A stretch of 36,026 bases of DNA, taken from Burkholderiaceae bacterium (lineage in GTDB: Bacteria > Pseudomonadota > Gammaproteobacteria > Burkholderiales > Burkholderiaceae_A). Location: contig JALRJP010000008.1 in the NCBI GenBank assembly GCA_023261135.1, positions 1 to 36,026 on the forward strand. The letters run 5' to 3'. The number at the start of each line of letters is the position of its first letter. The stretch's first letter is position 1. A model generated the notes under the pieces. That model was given only the letters and a program-made list of their open reading frames with translations, did not search any database and had not been told where the DNA came from. The position numbers were made by a program, and so were the translations under genes. Shown in pieces: positions 15,692 through 24,623 of the stretch.

Positions 15692-18600
15692 TCAGCTTGT
15701 CATTGCTTGGTGCATCACAAGAACAGCATGTTTTGCCTTGCGGGTCGAGAGGTCTGCAATTTGATGCTGGCAGGAGAAGCCATCGGTAACAATAACAGCG
15801 TCTTTGGGGGCAGCGTTCACTGCCGGAACAAGACTGGCCTGCGCCATAGCCTTAGAAACTGTCTGATGTTTCACGTCGTAACCGAAGCTGCCCGCCATGC
15901 CGCAGCAACTGGACTCAATTAGTTTTACCTCGGCCCCAAGGCTTCGCAGTGCCTCAAGGGTGGGGCTCATTGCACCAAGTGCCTTCTGATGGCAATGCCC
16001 ATGAACGTAGACCGTCTGCCCGTGGAGTGCATGACCTTTTTGAATACCGCCTTTCGTGAGCTCCTTAACCCACCATTCCTCAAAGAGCATGGCCTGCTTC
16101 GAAAGTTGCTCGGCCTTATCCCCAAGCTGCATAACCAGCCACTCGTCACGGAGGCTCAGGATGCAGGAGGGCTCGAGCCCAACGATGGGTACACCCCGAG
16201 CAATTGCAGGCTCGAGTTCAGAAAGACACTGCAGTGCCATGGCACGGGCTTCATCAACCTGCCCAACGGAAAGTGCGGTACGGCCGCAACAAAGCGGAGC
16301 CTTTGCCGCCGCACCAGACAGCGCCACTTTATAGCCTAAGTGAGTTGCCAGCTCGTAGGCAGCAACCAAGGTGTCCGGAGCATAGGCATCATTAAAGGTG
16401 TCGGCCCATAAGACAAGGTCACAGTCTTGAAGCAGGCTACTTATAAGTTTTTTGCTCTTGGATCGAAAGCCTTGTGGCTGCCAAAGGGGTAAAGGCCGGC
16501 TGGAAGATACACCCAGCAGCTTTTCGGTCGCGAAGGCTAGGCCGGGAAACCAGTTTCGAGCGTTAAGTAAAAATGCCAGACCAGGAACCTTTCGAACAAG
16601 CCCCGAGAGCTTCGGAAGATCAGCAACTAGCTTTTGTTGCGGTGTGAAACCCTGCTCGCGGCCAGTCTGATAAAGCACTTCAATTTTCATCTTGGCCATG
16701 TCGACGCCTGTAGGACATTCGCGCTTACAGCCCTTACAGCCCACGCACAGGTCTAGTGCGTCGCGAACTGCCTTTGAAGTGATGCCACCCGGAATTTGCC
16801 CACTGCTTGCAAGGCGCAAGGTATTTGCGCGACCGCGCACCGAATGTTCTTCCGTACGAGTGACTCGATAGCTGGGGCACATGGTTCCAACATCGAACTT
16901 GCGGCAGTGTCCGTTGTTGTTACACATCTCAACGGCCTTTGCGAAGCCGAGGCTAGGGTCGTGACCTGTACCCGGAGCACTGATCCTAATTCCAAAGCTA
17001 CCCGGGTCGCCTTTCACCGAGGGGTCGTTACGTACGTTCCAAGATGACCAGTCGAATACCGGCGTAAGGGGCTGTGTTGCGTAGCTGGGGGGAAACCGAA
17101 AAAGCGTCTGGTCGTCCATGCGGGTTGTTCGCACGATTTTCCCGGGGTTGAGTCGGCCCGACGGATCAAAGGCGTCTTTAACATCTTCGAATGCCTTTGT
17201 AATTCTTGGCCCAAACTGCCACTCCACCCATTCGCTGCGCACGAGTCCGTCGCCATGCTCACCCGAAAACGCCCCTTTAAAACGTCGGACCCATTCCGAG
17301 GCCTCTTGTGCAATGGCACGCATCTTGGCGGCACCGTCGCGTCGCATATCCAGAATGGGTCGCACATGCAAGGTGCCCACCGAAGCGTGGGCATACCAAG
17401 TACCTTGGGTGCCATGCTTAGCAAAAATTTCAGTAAGTCTTGCCGTGTATTCAGCAAGATGCTCAAGAGGTACGGCACAGTCTTCAATAAAAGAAACTGG
17501 CTTACCATCGCCTCTAAGCGACATCATAATGTTAAGACCTGCTTTACGAACTTCCCATAAAGCGGACTGTCGAGCAGGCTCAAGGAATTTCACGGTGGCT
17601 TTCGGTAAACCATGATCGCTCATCAAAACATCCAGGGCATCAAGCTGCTGGCTTAATTGATTTTTATCGTCGCCCGCAAACTCTATGAGTAACAAGGCAT
17701 CGGTCTCCTGACCATTGACGTTAACAAGCCCATCGGCAATCACCGGGGCAAAAACGGGGTTTGCGCGGCAAAGCTCAATCATTGTTCGGTCAACGAGCTC
17801 CACAGCCACCGGTTTGAGCTTCACAATTTCTTTGGTGAGCTCCATTGCGGTTTGAAAGTTAGGGAAGTTCACCACCCCCAATAGCTTGTGAGCAGGAAGC
17901 CTAGATAGCTTGAGATGTATCGACTCGAAGGTGGCAAGTGTGCCCTCGGAACCCACCAAAAGATGCGCCAGATTCAGGCTGCCGTCTTCGGTGTACGGCC
18001 TCTCACTTTGGGGGAAGAAGATATCAAGGTTGTAGCCACCAACCCGTCGCAGGACTCTGGGCCATACGTTCTTGATGTCGTCCTTAACACCCTCGGAAAT
18101 TTGAAACAATCGTGAGACCAAGTCTGACAACCGGCGACTCGAAAGTTGCATCTCGCCCTTGTCGCCGAACCGTCCGAAGTAGGCGCGGGCGCCATCATCA
18201 AGAATGGCGTCAATTCCTAGAACGTTATGAACCATATTTCCGTAATGCAAAGACCGCGAGCCACACGAGTTATTTCCCGTCATTCCGCCAAGCGTGCATT
18301 GGGCCGCTGTTGAAACGTCTACCGGAAACCACAGCCCTTTGGGTTTAAGCTGAGCATTTAAATGGTCAAGCACCAGGCCGGGCTGAACCACCGCCGTCTG
18401 CTTATCAGTGTCAAGTCGAACAAGCGAGCGCAGGTGTTTGCTTGTATCAATGACAAGAGCCTCGCCAACGGTCTGGCCGCACTGTGACGTTCCCCCTCCG
18501 CGCGGCAGCACGGCAACGCCTTCGTCACGCGCAATATCAAGAGCAACTCGAAGATCAAAGTCGGACCGTGGAACAACGACACCCAATGGCATGATTTGGT

Positions 18601-18757
18601 AAATGGAAGCGTCCGTGCTGTAGCGTCCCCGAGAGGCTTCATCAAAGTAAATATCTCCCCGAACTTCACGTTTAAGACGCTTGGCCAAGCGGGACTGCGA
18701 CCATTGGGTCGACGCCTGAGGGTTGGTTAGTGTTTTTGGGAGTTGAGGTGCATTCAT
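15692..18757 (-). CDS. fused FAD-binding and Fe-S D-2-hydroxyacid dehydrogenase-type protein
   Basis: This 1021-residue protein fuses a GlcD/Dld-like flavin domain to a GlcF-like Fe-S domain. The vanillyl-alcohol-oxidase-type FAD domain includes PRGGGTSQCGQTVG (about 85-98) and TLGGMTGNNSCGS. The FAD-oxidase C-terminal domain extends to about residue 540 (GEHGDGLVRSEW). Two cysteine clusters (CNNNGHC...MCP and CVGCKGCKRECP, about 620-690) bind Fe-S centres. Two CCG motifs (CCGRTALSVG, ESSCCGMAGSFG) lie near the end. The size matches E. coli YdiJ, a D-2-hydroxyglutarate dehydrogenase, but D-lactate or glycolate are also possible substrates. Its start overlaps the GntR gene by 4 bp, so they form one unit divergent from the aminotransferase/TRAP operon. 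Confidence 0.9.
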   Translation of the reverse strand: MNAPQLPKTLTNPQASTQWSQSRLAKRLKREVRGDIYFDEASRGRYSTDASIYQIMPLGVVVPRSDFDLRVALDIARDEGVAVLPRGGGTSQCGQTVGEALVIDTSKHLRSLVRLDTDKQTAVVQPGLVLDHLNAQLKPKGLWFPVDVSTAAQCTLGGMTGNNSCGSRSLHYGNMVHNVLGIDAILDDGARAYFGRFGDKGEMQLSSRRLSDLVSRLFQISEGVKDDIKNVWPRVLRRVGGYNLDIFFPQSERPYTEDGSLNLAHLLVGSEGTLATFESIHLKLSRLPAHKLLGVVNFPNFQTAMELTKEIVKLKPVAVELVDRTMIELCRANPVFAPVIADGLVNVNGQETDALLLIEFAGDDKNQLSQQLDALDVLMSDHGLPKATVKFLEPARQSALWEVRKAGLNIMMSLRGDGKPVSFIEDCAVPLEHLAEYTARLTEIFAKHGTQGTWYAHASVGTLHVRPILDMRRDGAAKMRAIAQEASEWVRRFKGAFSGEHGDGLVRSEWVEWQFGPRITKAFEDVKDAFDPSGRLNPGKIVRTTRMDDQTLFRFPPSYATQPLTPVFDWSSWNVRNDPSVKGDPGSFGIRISAPGTGHDPSLGFAKAVEMCNNNGHCRKFDVGTMCPSYRVTRTEEHSVRGRANTLRLASSGQIPGGITSKAVRDALDLCVGCKGCKRECPTGVDMAKMKIEVLYQTGREQGFTPQQKLVADLPKLSGLVRKVPGLAFLLNARNWFPGLAFATEKLLGVSSSRPLPLWQPQGFRSKSKKLISSLLQDCDLVLWADTFNDAYAPDTLVAAYELATHLGYKVALSGAAAKAPLCCGRTALSVGQVDEARAMALQCLSELEPAIARGVPIVGLEPSCILSLRDEWLVMQLGDKAEQLSKQAMLFEEWWVKELTKGGIQKGHALHGQTVYVHGHCHQKALGAMSPTLEALRSLGAEVKLIESSCCGMAGSFGYDVKHQTVSKAMAQASLVPAVNAAPKDAVIVTDGFSCQHQIADLSTRKAKHAVLVMHQAMTS

Positions 18758-19452
18758 TTCGATCTTCTGTCCTTGCTAGGTTCGTTTTTAAGAAGGCCGA
18801 CAACAATGTCTGATTTGGCTTTAAGGTGAGCTACTAAAAGTTCGGCAAGCTTGTCCCCGTCTCGCTTGAGAAGCGCTTTAGCAATCTGAGCATGCTCACG
18901 CACGGCCTTGTCCCATTTTGATTGGTTCAGGTTAGAGCGGAAACGCAGCGCCTGCAACCGCGAATTGATGGTTAGGTAGGTTTCTTTCAAAACGGGGTTA
19001 TGTGCTGCCTCTGCAATAAGAGAATGTATCTCTGAATTCAGGCTGTAGTAGCGCGGAAGATTTTTCCGCTGGTGAGCCGACTCCATATCCGCCTGGAGTT
19101 TCTGAATTTTCTGAAGCTGCGCAGGCGTTGCTCTTTGAGCAGCTAATAAGCCCGAGAGTCCCTCAAGAGACGCAATCACCTCAAACGTATGAATTATCTC
19201 TTCAACTGACATAAGAGGAAGAACGGCCCCCTTGTTCGGTAGGATGTGAATAAGGTTTTCACCTGCCAGAACCTTAAATGCTTCTCGCATGGGGGTTCTT
19301 GAGACCCCCATTTGTTCGCAAAGCGCGCGTTCGCTTAACCGAGACCCGGGCGCTATTTTCCCCTCGACAATAGCCGCACGAAGTCGGTTAACAACGGTCT
19401 GATGAAGCCCCTCGTGTTTAATGGGAATGATTTTGGACAGGGGATCACGCAT
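18754..19452 (-). CDS. GntR family regulator (FadR/FCD subfamily)
   Basis: This 232-residue repressor-type protein has an N-terminal winged helix-turn-helix at about residues 15-80 (VVNRLRAAIVEGKIAPGSRLSERALCEQMGVSRTPMREAFKVLAGENLI). It is followed by an all-helical FCD effector domain with the metal/acid-ligand histidines seen in this subfamily (NSEIHSLIAEAAHNPVL, then VREHAQIAKALL). FCD regulators usually sense small organic acids. The gene overlaps the FAD/Fe-S enzyme gene by 4 bp and is divergent from the aminotransferase/TRAP genes. A GTATAC-C-GTATAC site in the shared promoter region is its likely operator. Confidence 0.92.
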   Translation of the reverse strand: MRDPLSKIIPIKHEGLHQTVVNRLRAAIVEGKIAPGSRLSERALCEQMGVSRTPMREAFKVLAGENLIHILPNKGAVLPLMSVEEIIHTFEVIASLEGLSGLLAAQRATPAQLQKIQKLQADMESAHQRKNLPRYYSLNSEIHSLIAEAAHNPVLKETYLTINSRLQALRFRSNLNQSKWDKAVREHAQIAKALLKRDGDKLAELLVAHLKAKSDIVVGLLKNEPSKDRRSK

Positions 19453-19573
19453 TAGTAAACATCATACAATTCCGAGGGTTACTGTGAACTGCTTCTGCTC
19501 CTTTTTCCCCATCGAATACGGGTTTGTCCCATTTGACGGCTCAAGGACCGATAAACTTATTAAGTGATAATTT

Positions 19574-19586
19574 GTATACCGTATAC
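19574..19586. promoter_or_regulatory. candidate GntR operator
   Basis: TTGTATACCGTATACC contains two GTATAC units separated by one base, a near-palindrome of the kind bound by FCD-type GntR regulators. It lies 36 bp before the aminotransferase start, in the 169-bp gap shared with the GntR gene, where it could control both directions. Confidence 0.6.
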
Positions 19587-19621
19587 CATCTGCAGTGGTT
19601 TCTTAACTAAAGGAATTCTTT

Positions 19622-20851
19622 ATGCAGCGCGATTTTCCTCGGGCCATCAACCCCAGAGTTGGCCTTAATCGAACGGGACAAGGTAGGCATTTCCTTCAAA
19701 TTCCCGGACCCAGTAACGTTCCCGACCGTGTTCTCAGGTCTATCGATTTCCCTACAATTGACCACCGTGGCCCAGAGTTTCAGCAGCTCGGGCTAAAGAT
19801 ACTGGAGGCCATTCGCCCCGTTTTCGGAACACGCAACCCAGTTGTGATCTATCCGTCCTCAGGTACTGGTGCCTGGGAGGCGGCTTTAGTGAATGTTCTG
19901 AATCCTGGTGACCATGTTCTCATGTACGAGGCGGGTCATTTCGCTGCTGTATGGAGGCGTTTGGCAGAGCGAATGGGTCTTAAGACCGAGGTCATGGAGG
20001 GCGATTGGAGACAGGGCGTCGATGCGAACCGAATTGAAGAGCGGCTTCGTCAAGATACCTCACATTCTATTAAAGCCCTATGTGTTGTTCACAACGAGAC
20101 CTCCACGGGGATTACCGCGGACATACCCTCTGTAAGAGCTTCGCTTGATAACGCCAAGCACCCTGCGCTACTTCTGGTTGACACTGTCTCCTCTTTGGGT
20201 TCTGTCGATTTCCAGCACGATGCCTGGGGTGTCGATGTAACTGTGGCTGGCTCACAAAAAGGCCTCATGCTGCCCCCTGGTATTGCTTTTAACGCGGTCA
20301 GTGACAAGGCCATTCAGGCAAGTCGTGTCGCTACCATGCCCAAGTCGTACTGGGCATGGGATGAGATTCTTGTCGCCAACGAGAAGGGGTTTTGGCCAAG
20401 CACCCCCTCTACGAATTTACTTTACGGGCTGGCCGAGGCCCTCGACATGCTCTACGAGGAAGGGCTTGATAATGTTTTTAAGCGCCACATTCGTCATGCC
20501 ATAGCAACCCGGGCCGCGGTCGAGGCCTGGGGGCTCGAGGTGCTCTGTCAGAACCCCAAGGGTTATAGCCCTGTAGTTACCGCCGTTGTTATGCCGAAAA
20601 AGTCAGACGGTAGTTTTTACGATGCCGATGCATTTCGGCGTACAGCGCTTGAGCGCTTCAACATGTCCTTAGGAACAGGCCTATCGAAGTTGGCGGGCTG
20701 GGTGTTCCGAATTGGGCACATAGGCGACTTAAATGACCTATCTTTGCTTGGCACGCTCGGTGGAGTTGAGATGGCGCTTCAAGTCAATGGAGTTTCCATC
20801 AAAGAAGGTGGTGTTCAGGCTGCTATGAAGATATTAGTGAACCCCAGCTAG
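19622..20851 (+). CDS. class V aminotransferase, serine/alanine-glyoxylate type
   Basis: This 409-residue PLP enzyme belongs to the serine-glyoxylate (SgaA) group of class V aminotransferases. The N-terminal FLQIPGPSNVPDRVLR is the substrate-phosphate/loop segment of the group. The PLP-contacting SSGTGAWEAA is at 79-88, the Asp of LLVDTVSSLGS at 187, and the Schiff-base Lys at 213 in AGSQKGLMLPPG. It would move an amino group from serine, alanine or a related amino acid to glyoxylate or another oxoacid. AAAGGA precedes the ATG. It is the first gene of a long plus-strand run and carries the candidate GntR operator. Related enzymes include aspartate-glyoxylate aminotransferases, so the true amino donor is open. 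Confidence 0.92.
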   Translation: MQRDFPRAINPRVGLNRTGQGRHFLQIPGPSNVPDRVLRSIDFPTIDHRGPEFQQLGLKILEAIRPVFGTRNPVVIYPSSGTGAWEAALVNVLNPGDHVLMYEAGHFAAVWRRLAERMGLKTEVMEGDWRQGVDANRIEERLRQDTSHSIKALCVVHNETSTGITADIPSVRASLDNAKHPALLLVDTVSSLGSVDFQHDAWGVDVTVAGSQKGLMLPPGIAFNAVSDKAIQASRVATMPKSYWAWDEILVANEKGFWPSTPSTNLLYGLAEALDMLYEEGLDNVFKRHIRHAIATRAAVEAWGLEVLCQNPKGYSPVVTAVVMPKKSDGSFYDADAFRRTALERFNMSLGTGLSKLAGWVFRIGHIGDLNDLSLLGTLGGVEMALQVNGVSIKEGGVQAAMKILVNPS

Positions 20852-20913
20852 TGGCTTGGTGTATGGTTTTAGAGCGTTATCAACTAGGTTTTAATCATTA
20901 CGAGGAGATATCT

Positions 20914-21912
20914 ATGCGATCAAATCACGCTTCACGTCGAATCATTCTTGCGGGCGCTGCAGCCGCTGTAAGTCTTGGCCTTACGGGCCTCGGCACAGTC
21001 CATGCCCAAGCCGAAATCAAGTTCGGTCACGTTGGTAACCCGGGCTCGCTCTTCGAGGCCTCCGCCAACGAGTTCGCTCGTATTGCGAATGCAAAGCTTG
21101 GTAACAAAGCGAAGGTGGTTGTCTACGGTTCAAGCCAGCTTGGCGGCGACAAAGAAATGGTGCAAAAACTAAAGCTCGGTACGCTCGATTTTGCGCTGCC
21201 GTCTTCGGTGATGACCTCCGAGGTCGACCAATTCGGTATTTTCGACATGCCCTACTTGGTTGCTAACCGTGACCACATGAGGAGAATCGAGAAGGAGGTT
21301 GTTCGGCCCACGCTTTTCCCATTGGCGGAGCAAAAAGGCCTCAAGATTCTTAGCGTTTGGGAGAACGGTTATCGCCACATTACCAATAACAAGCGTCCCA
21401 TCGTTAAGCCGGAAGATCTTAAAGGGGTTAAGCTTCGCACCCCAAAAGGTAAGTGGCGCGTAAAGATGTTCCAGGCCTACGGGGCAAACCCCACGCCCAT
21501 GTCGTTCTCCGAGGTTTTCACTGCCTTGCAAACTGGCGTAATGGACGGTCAAGAGAATCCCTTAACGCAAATTTACTCGGGTAAGTTCCAAGAGGTTCAA
21601 AAGTATCTTTCGATGTCTGGCCACGTCTACACACCGGCATTCCCTACAGCCAGCGTAAAGCGTTTTAATGGCTACCCCTCAGATGTTCAAAAGGCTCTTA
21701 CTGAGGCTGCTATCGAGACGCAAGACTTTGTTTATAAAACAGCCGCAAGAATGGAAAAGGAGCTTCTTGACAAGATAAAAGCAGCAGGCACGCAAGTGAA
21801 TGAAGTGGATAGCAAAGCCTTTGTTACCGCAAGCAAGGCTATCTACGAAGAGTTCGGCCAAGACGTCAAGGGTGCGAACGATCTTATTAGCAAAGCCCAA
21901 GCGTTGCGCTAG
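20914..21912 (+). CDS. TRAP transporter substrate-binding protein, DctP family
   Basis: This 332-residue periplasmic protein carries an exported N-terminus with a twin-arginine-like SRRIILAGAAAAV and a cleavage site after VHA. The DctP fold is shown by IKFGHVGNPGSLFEASANEFA, the Gly-rich SQLGGDKEMVQKLKLGTLDF, and the carboxylate-binding Arg in LKGVKLRTP. FSEVFTALQTGVMDGQENPL is also diagnostic. GAGGAG precedes the ATG at 20914. It delivers an organic anion, usually a carboxylate, to the DctQ-DctM genes that follow. The ligand is not evident from sequence; neighbouring enzymes suggest a hydroxy- or amino-acid-related acid. Confidence 0.95.
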   Translation: MRSNHASRRIILAGAAAAVSLGLTGLGTVHAQAEIKFGHVGNPGSLFEASANEFARIANAKLGNKAKVVVYGSSQLGGDKEMVQKLKLGTLDFALPSSVMTSEVDQFGIFDMPYLVANRDHMRRIEKEVVRPTLFPLAEQKGLKILSVWENGYRHITNNKRPIVKPEDLKGVKLRTPKGKWRVKMFQAYGANPTPMSFSEVFTALQTGVMDGQENPLTQIYSGKFQEVQKYLSMSGHVYTPAFPTASVKRFNGYPSDVQKALTEAAIETQDFVYKTAARMEKELLDKIKAAGTQVNEVDSKAFVTASKAIYEEFGQDVKGANDLISKAQALR

Positions 21913-21938
21913 TGCAGTTCTGGCACAGGCGATAAAGC

Positions 21939-22472
21939 GTGCCAACTTCCTCGCAGTTGCAGAGCCATGATCAGCCCCAGCGGGGCTTGTCATGGCGGTT
22001 CTTATACGGACGCACGCTCGAATGGCTCGTCTTGGTTCTCATGATTGTTCTGTTTGTTGAAGTGACGCTGGGAATTGTTTTCCGCGTAATTGGGCAGTCA
22101 CTCTCTTGGTACGACGAGGTTGCGTCAGTTCTCTTGGCCTGGCTGACGTTTTATGGGTCTGCATTGGCCTCGTTTAAACGCGCCCATATTGGCTGCCCCG
22201 AGCTTGTCGATAGTTTCCAGCCCGCGCTGCGTCGGACCTTTGCAGTTATTGCGCAACTTCTTGTTATTAGCTTTTTTGGGCTGCTTGCTTACGTTGGATT
22301 TCAAATCATACCGATCTTGGCCACCGATTTCATGACAAGTCTTCCCGATGTTCCGATGAGTGTGGTCCAGTCGGTTATTCCAATTTCAGCTTGTCTTATT
22401 CTGGTATCCGAGCTTGACGAACTGTTTCGTCTTTTGACAGGCCGGGCGTGTCAAACCCTTTCTGGGCATTAA
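21939..22472 (+). CDS. TRAP transporter small permease, DctQ family
   Basis: This 177-residue inner-membrane protein has four hydrophobic spans (about residues 28-50, 60-80, 100-125 and 145-165). It carries the typical DctQ features of a conserved Arg-Val/Ile-x-Gly after TM1 (VFRVIGQSLSWYDEV) and E-x-A in TM2. It begins at a GTG 26 bp after dctP and ends 22 bp before dctM, between its usual partners. It anchors and stabilises the large permease. Confidence 0.92.
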   Translation: MPTSSQLQSHDQPQRGLSWRFLYGRTLEWLVLVLMIVLFVEVTLGIVFRVIGQSLSWYDEVASVLLAWLTFYGSALASFKRAHIGCPELVDSFQPALRRTFAVIAQLLVISFFGLLAYVGFQIIPILATDFMTSLPDVPMSVVQSVIPISACLILVSELDELFRLLTGRACQTLSGH

Positions 22473-22494
22473 CCCTCTTTAGGCGGTAAGCAAC

Positions 22495-23781
22495 GTGGCT
22501 ACGATGTTAATCCTCTTCGCGGTTGTTTTAGCGCTTGTTCTTATTAACGTACCCATTGCCGTTGCCTTGGGTATTGTTGCAACTGCGGCCATGGTGGTAA
22601 CTCAAGGCTTCGACCATCTTCCTAACCTGCCCATCATCGCATTTAACGGTGCTACAAAGTTCCCCTTGTTAGCCATTCCTTTATTCATTTTGGCGGGCGC
22701 CATCATGAATTCATCGGGCATTTCTCAACGCCTTATTAACCTCGCTTCGGCACTTTTTGGCTGGATACGTGGAGGGCTTGCCCACGTCAATATTGGCGTC
22801 TCCCTTTTCTTTGCTGAAATCTCGGGTTCTGCTGTGGCGGACGTCGCGGCCTTAGGCTCTGTTCTTATTCCTGAAATGAAGAAGAAGGGCTACCCGGCGC
22901 CGATGGCAGCCGCGGTAACGTCATCCTCTGCCTCATTGGCAATTATTATTCCTCCCTCGATCCCAATGATTCTCTATGCCGTCATGGCAGAGGCTTCGGT
23001 GGTGCAGCTTTTTGTCGCAGGAATTGTCCCTGGCATTTTGGGCGGCATGGGCTTAATGGCAATGTCTTACTACCTTGCGAAGCGTTACAAGCTTCCTCGA
23101 GAAGACCGCTTTTCTGGCCGCAGCGTTCTCATTGCCTTTAAAGAAGCCTCATGGGCCCTTTTGCTGCCCATGATTATTCTTGGGGGAATATTTGGTGGCG
23201 TCGTTACCGCCACCGAAGGTGCCGCGCTCGCGGTTATTGCAGCGCTCTTCGTGGGTATTGTGATTTACCGAGAGCTTAACTGGTCGCATCTTAAGGCCTC
23301 CATTATGGAGGGCGGTCTTCAGACGGCTGTGGTGATGCTCATGGTTGCCACAAGTGCCTTGCTAGGCAGTGTGCTTACTGAGCTTAATGCACCTCAGCAA
23401 ATGGCTCAGGCAGTTGCCGACTTCACACAAAACCCCTTGGTAGTCCTTCTGCTTCTTAATATTCTGTTTTTGTTTCTTGGCGTTTTTCTGCATTCGGCCG
23501 CAGCAATCATCCTTGTGGTCCCCATTGTTATGCCGCTCGTGAACCTTGTTGGAATCGACCCCGTGCACTTCGGCATCATCGTTACGCTTAACCTTGCCAT
23601 TGGCCAGCAGACGCCTCCCGTTGCAAGCGTTCTCATGGTTTCAAGCTCTATTGCCAAATGCAGTGTCTGGGAAGTGACGCGAACAAATATTTACTACATT
23701 GCTGTCTTGCTTACAGTTTTACTTCTTGTCACCTACGTGCCGGTTACTGGCATGGGCTTGGTCGAACTTTTTTATCGTTAA
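22495..23781 (+). CDS. TRAP transporter large permease, DctM family
   Basis: This 428-residue protein has about 12 hydrophobic spans. It shows DctM landmarks: the start (LVLINVPIAVALGI), IPLFILAGAIMNSSGIS, FFAEISGSAVADVAALGSVLIPEMKKKGY, IIIPPSIPMILYAV, and the C-terminal NLAIGQQTPPVASVLMV. It couples inward sodium or proton flow to import of the DctP ligand. It starts with GTG at 22495, with an ATG three codons later as an alternative, and ends 17 bp before the crotonase gene. Confidence 0.95.
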   Translation: MATMLILFAVVLALVLINVPIAVALGIVATAAMVVTQGFDHLPNLPIIAFNGATKFPLLAIPLFILAGAIMNSSGISQRLINLASALFGWIRGGLAHVNIGVSLFFAEISGSAVADVAALGSVLIPEMKKKGYPAPMAAAVTSSSASLAIIIPPSIPMILYAVMAEASVVQLFVAGIVPGILGGMGLMAMSYYLAKRYKLPREDRFSGRSVLIAFKEASWALLLPMIILGGIFGGVVTATEGAALAVIAALFVGIVIYRELNWSHLKASIMEGGLQTAVVMLMVATSALLGSVLTELNAPQQMAQAVADFTQNPLVVLLLLNILFLFLGVFLHSAAAIILVVPIVMPLVNLVGIDPVHFGIIVTLNLAIGQQTPPVASVLMVSSSIAKCSVWEVTRTNIYYIAVLLTVLLLVTYVPVTGMGLVELFYR

Positions 23782-23798
23782 GTTAGGTGTAAAAGGAT

Positions 23799-24578
23799 AT
23801 GTCAGAGCTGCTTCTTGAAGATCGATTGGGCGATGTTGTAACGCTTACCCTGAACCGGCCTGAGAAATTGAATGCCATGACCAAGCCGCTGTGGATGGCT
23901 CTTGGTCAGGCTGTAAGTCGTGTCTCCGAAGACAATTTGGTCCGATGCCTCATTCTTCGTGGTGCAGGCGAGAAATCGTTTTCGCCTGGCAACGACATTG
24001 CTGAGTTTGTATCCGAACGCTCGAACAAAGAGCAGGCCATTGCCTATGGAAAGGTTATGCACGAAGCGGTTCAAGCGCTTTCCGACTGCCCTCATCCCAT
24101 CATTGCTCAGATTCACGGGATTTGCGTGGGTGGCGGTATGGAGATCGCCTCTCTTGCGGATATTCGGATCTGTGGGAAATCAAGCCGGTTTGGCGCACCT
24201 ATTAAGAATCTTGGGCTGGTCATGGCCTACGATGAAATGGCGCCTCTTGCCCGTTTGGTTGGGCCCTCGAAGGCCCTTGAGATTCTCTTGGAGGGACGTA
24301 TTTTTGGAGCAGATGAGGCACTCCAAATGGGCTTTGTCTCGCGTGTTGTTGATGACGACTGTGTTGCCGCCGAATCTGTCGCCACAGCAGAGCGAGTCGC
24401 CGCAGGCGCGCCCTTGGTTGCCCGCTGGCACAAAAAGTTTGCGCGTAGGCTTCTTAATCCCTTGCCCTTAACAGCCTCCGAGCGTGATGAGTGCTTTGAT
24501 TGTTTCGATACCCAGGATTTTCGTATTGGTGTTGAGGCATTTCTGTCAAAGCAGCAAGCGAAGTTTGTTGGTCGATAG
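23799..24578 (+). CDS. enoyl-CoA hydratase/isomerase (crotonase) family protein
   Basis: This 259-residue protein has the crotonase fold. The first oxyanion segment is SFSPGNDIAEF (about 60-70) and the second is HGICVGGGMEIASLADI (about 107-123), which keeps the Glu aligned with Glu144 of rat enoyl-CoA hydratase. The second catalytic glutamate of true hydratases (Glu164, in FGQPE) aligns with Ile in FGAPIKNLGL, so simple hydratase activity is doubtful. An isomerase, decarboxylase, lyase or hydrolase reaction on a CoA thioester is as likely. It lies directly before a CoA transferase gene and after the TRAP transporter, suggesting that the imported acid is activated to a CoA ester and then handled here. 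Confidence 0.88.
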   Translation: MSELLLEDRLGDVVTLTLNRPEKLNAMTKPLWMALGQAVSRVSEDNLVRCLILRGAGEKSFSPGNDIAEFVSERSNKEQAIAYGKVMHEAVQALSDCPHPIIAQIHGICVGGGMEIASLADIRICGKSSRFGAPIKNLGLVMAYDEMAPLARLVGPSKALEILLEGRIFGADEALQMGFVSRVVDDDCVAAESVATAERVAAGAPLVARWHKKFARRLLNPLPLTASERDECFDCFDTQDFRIGVEAFLSKQQAKFVGR

Positions 24579-24623
24579 TGCAAGAAGGTAATAAGGCAAT
24601 TCGTTAAGAAGGCAGCCCGTACT

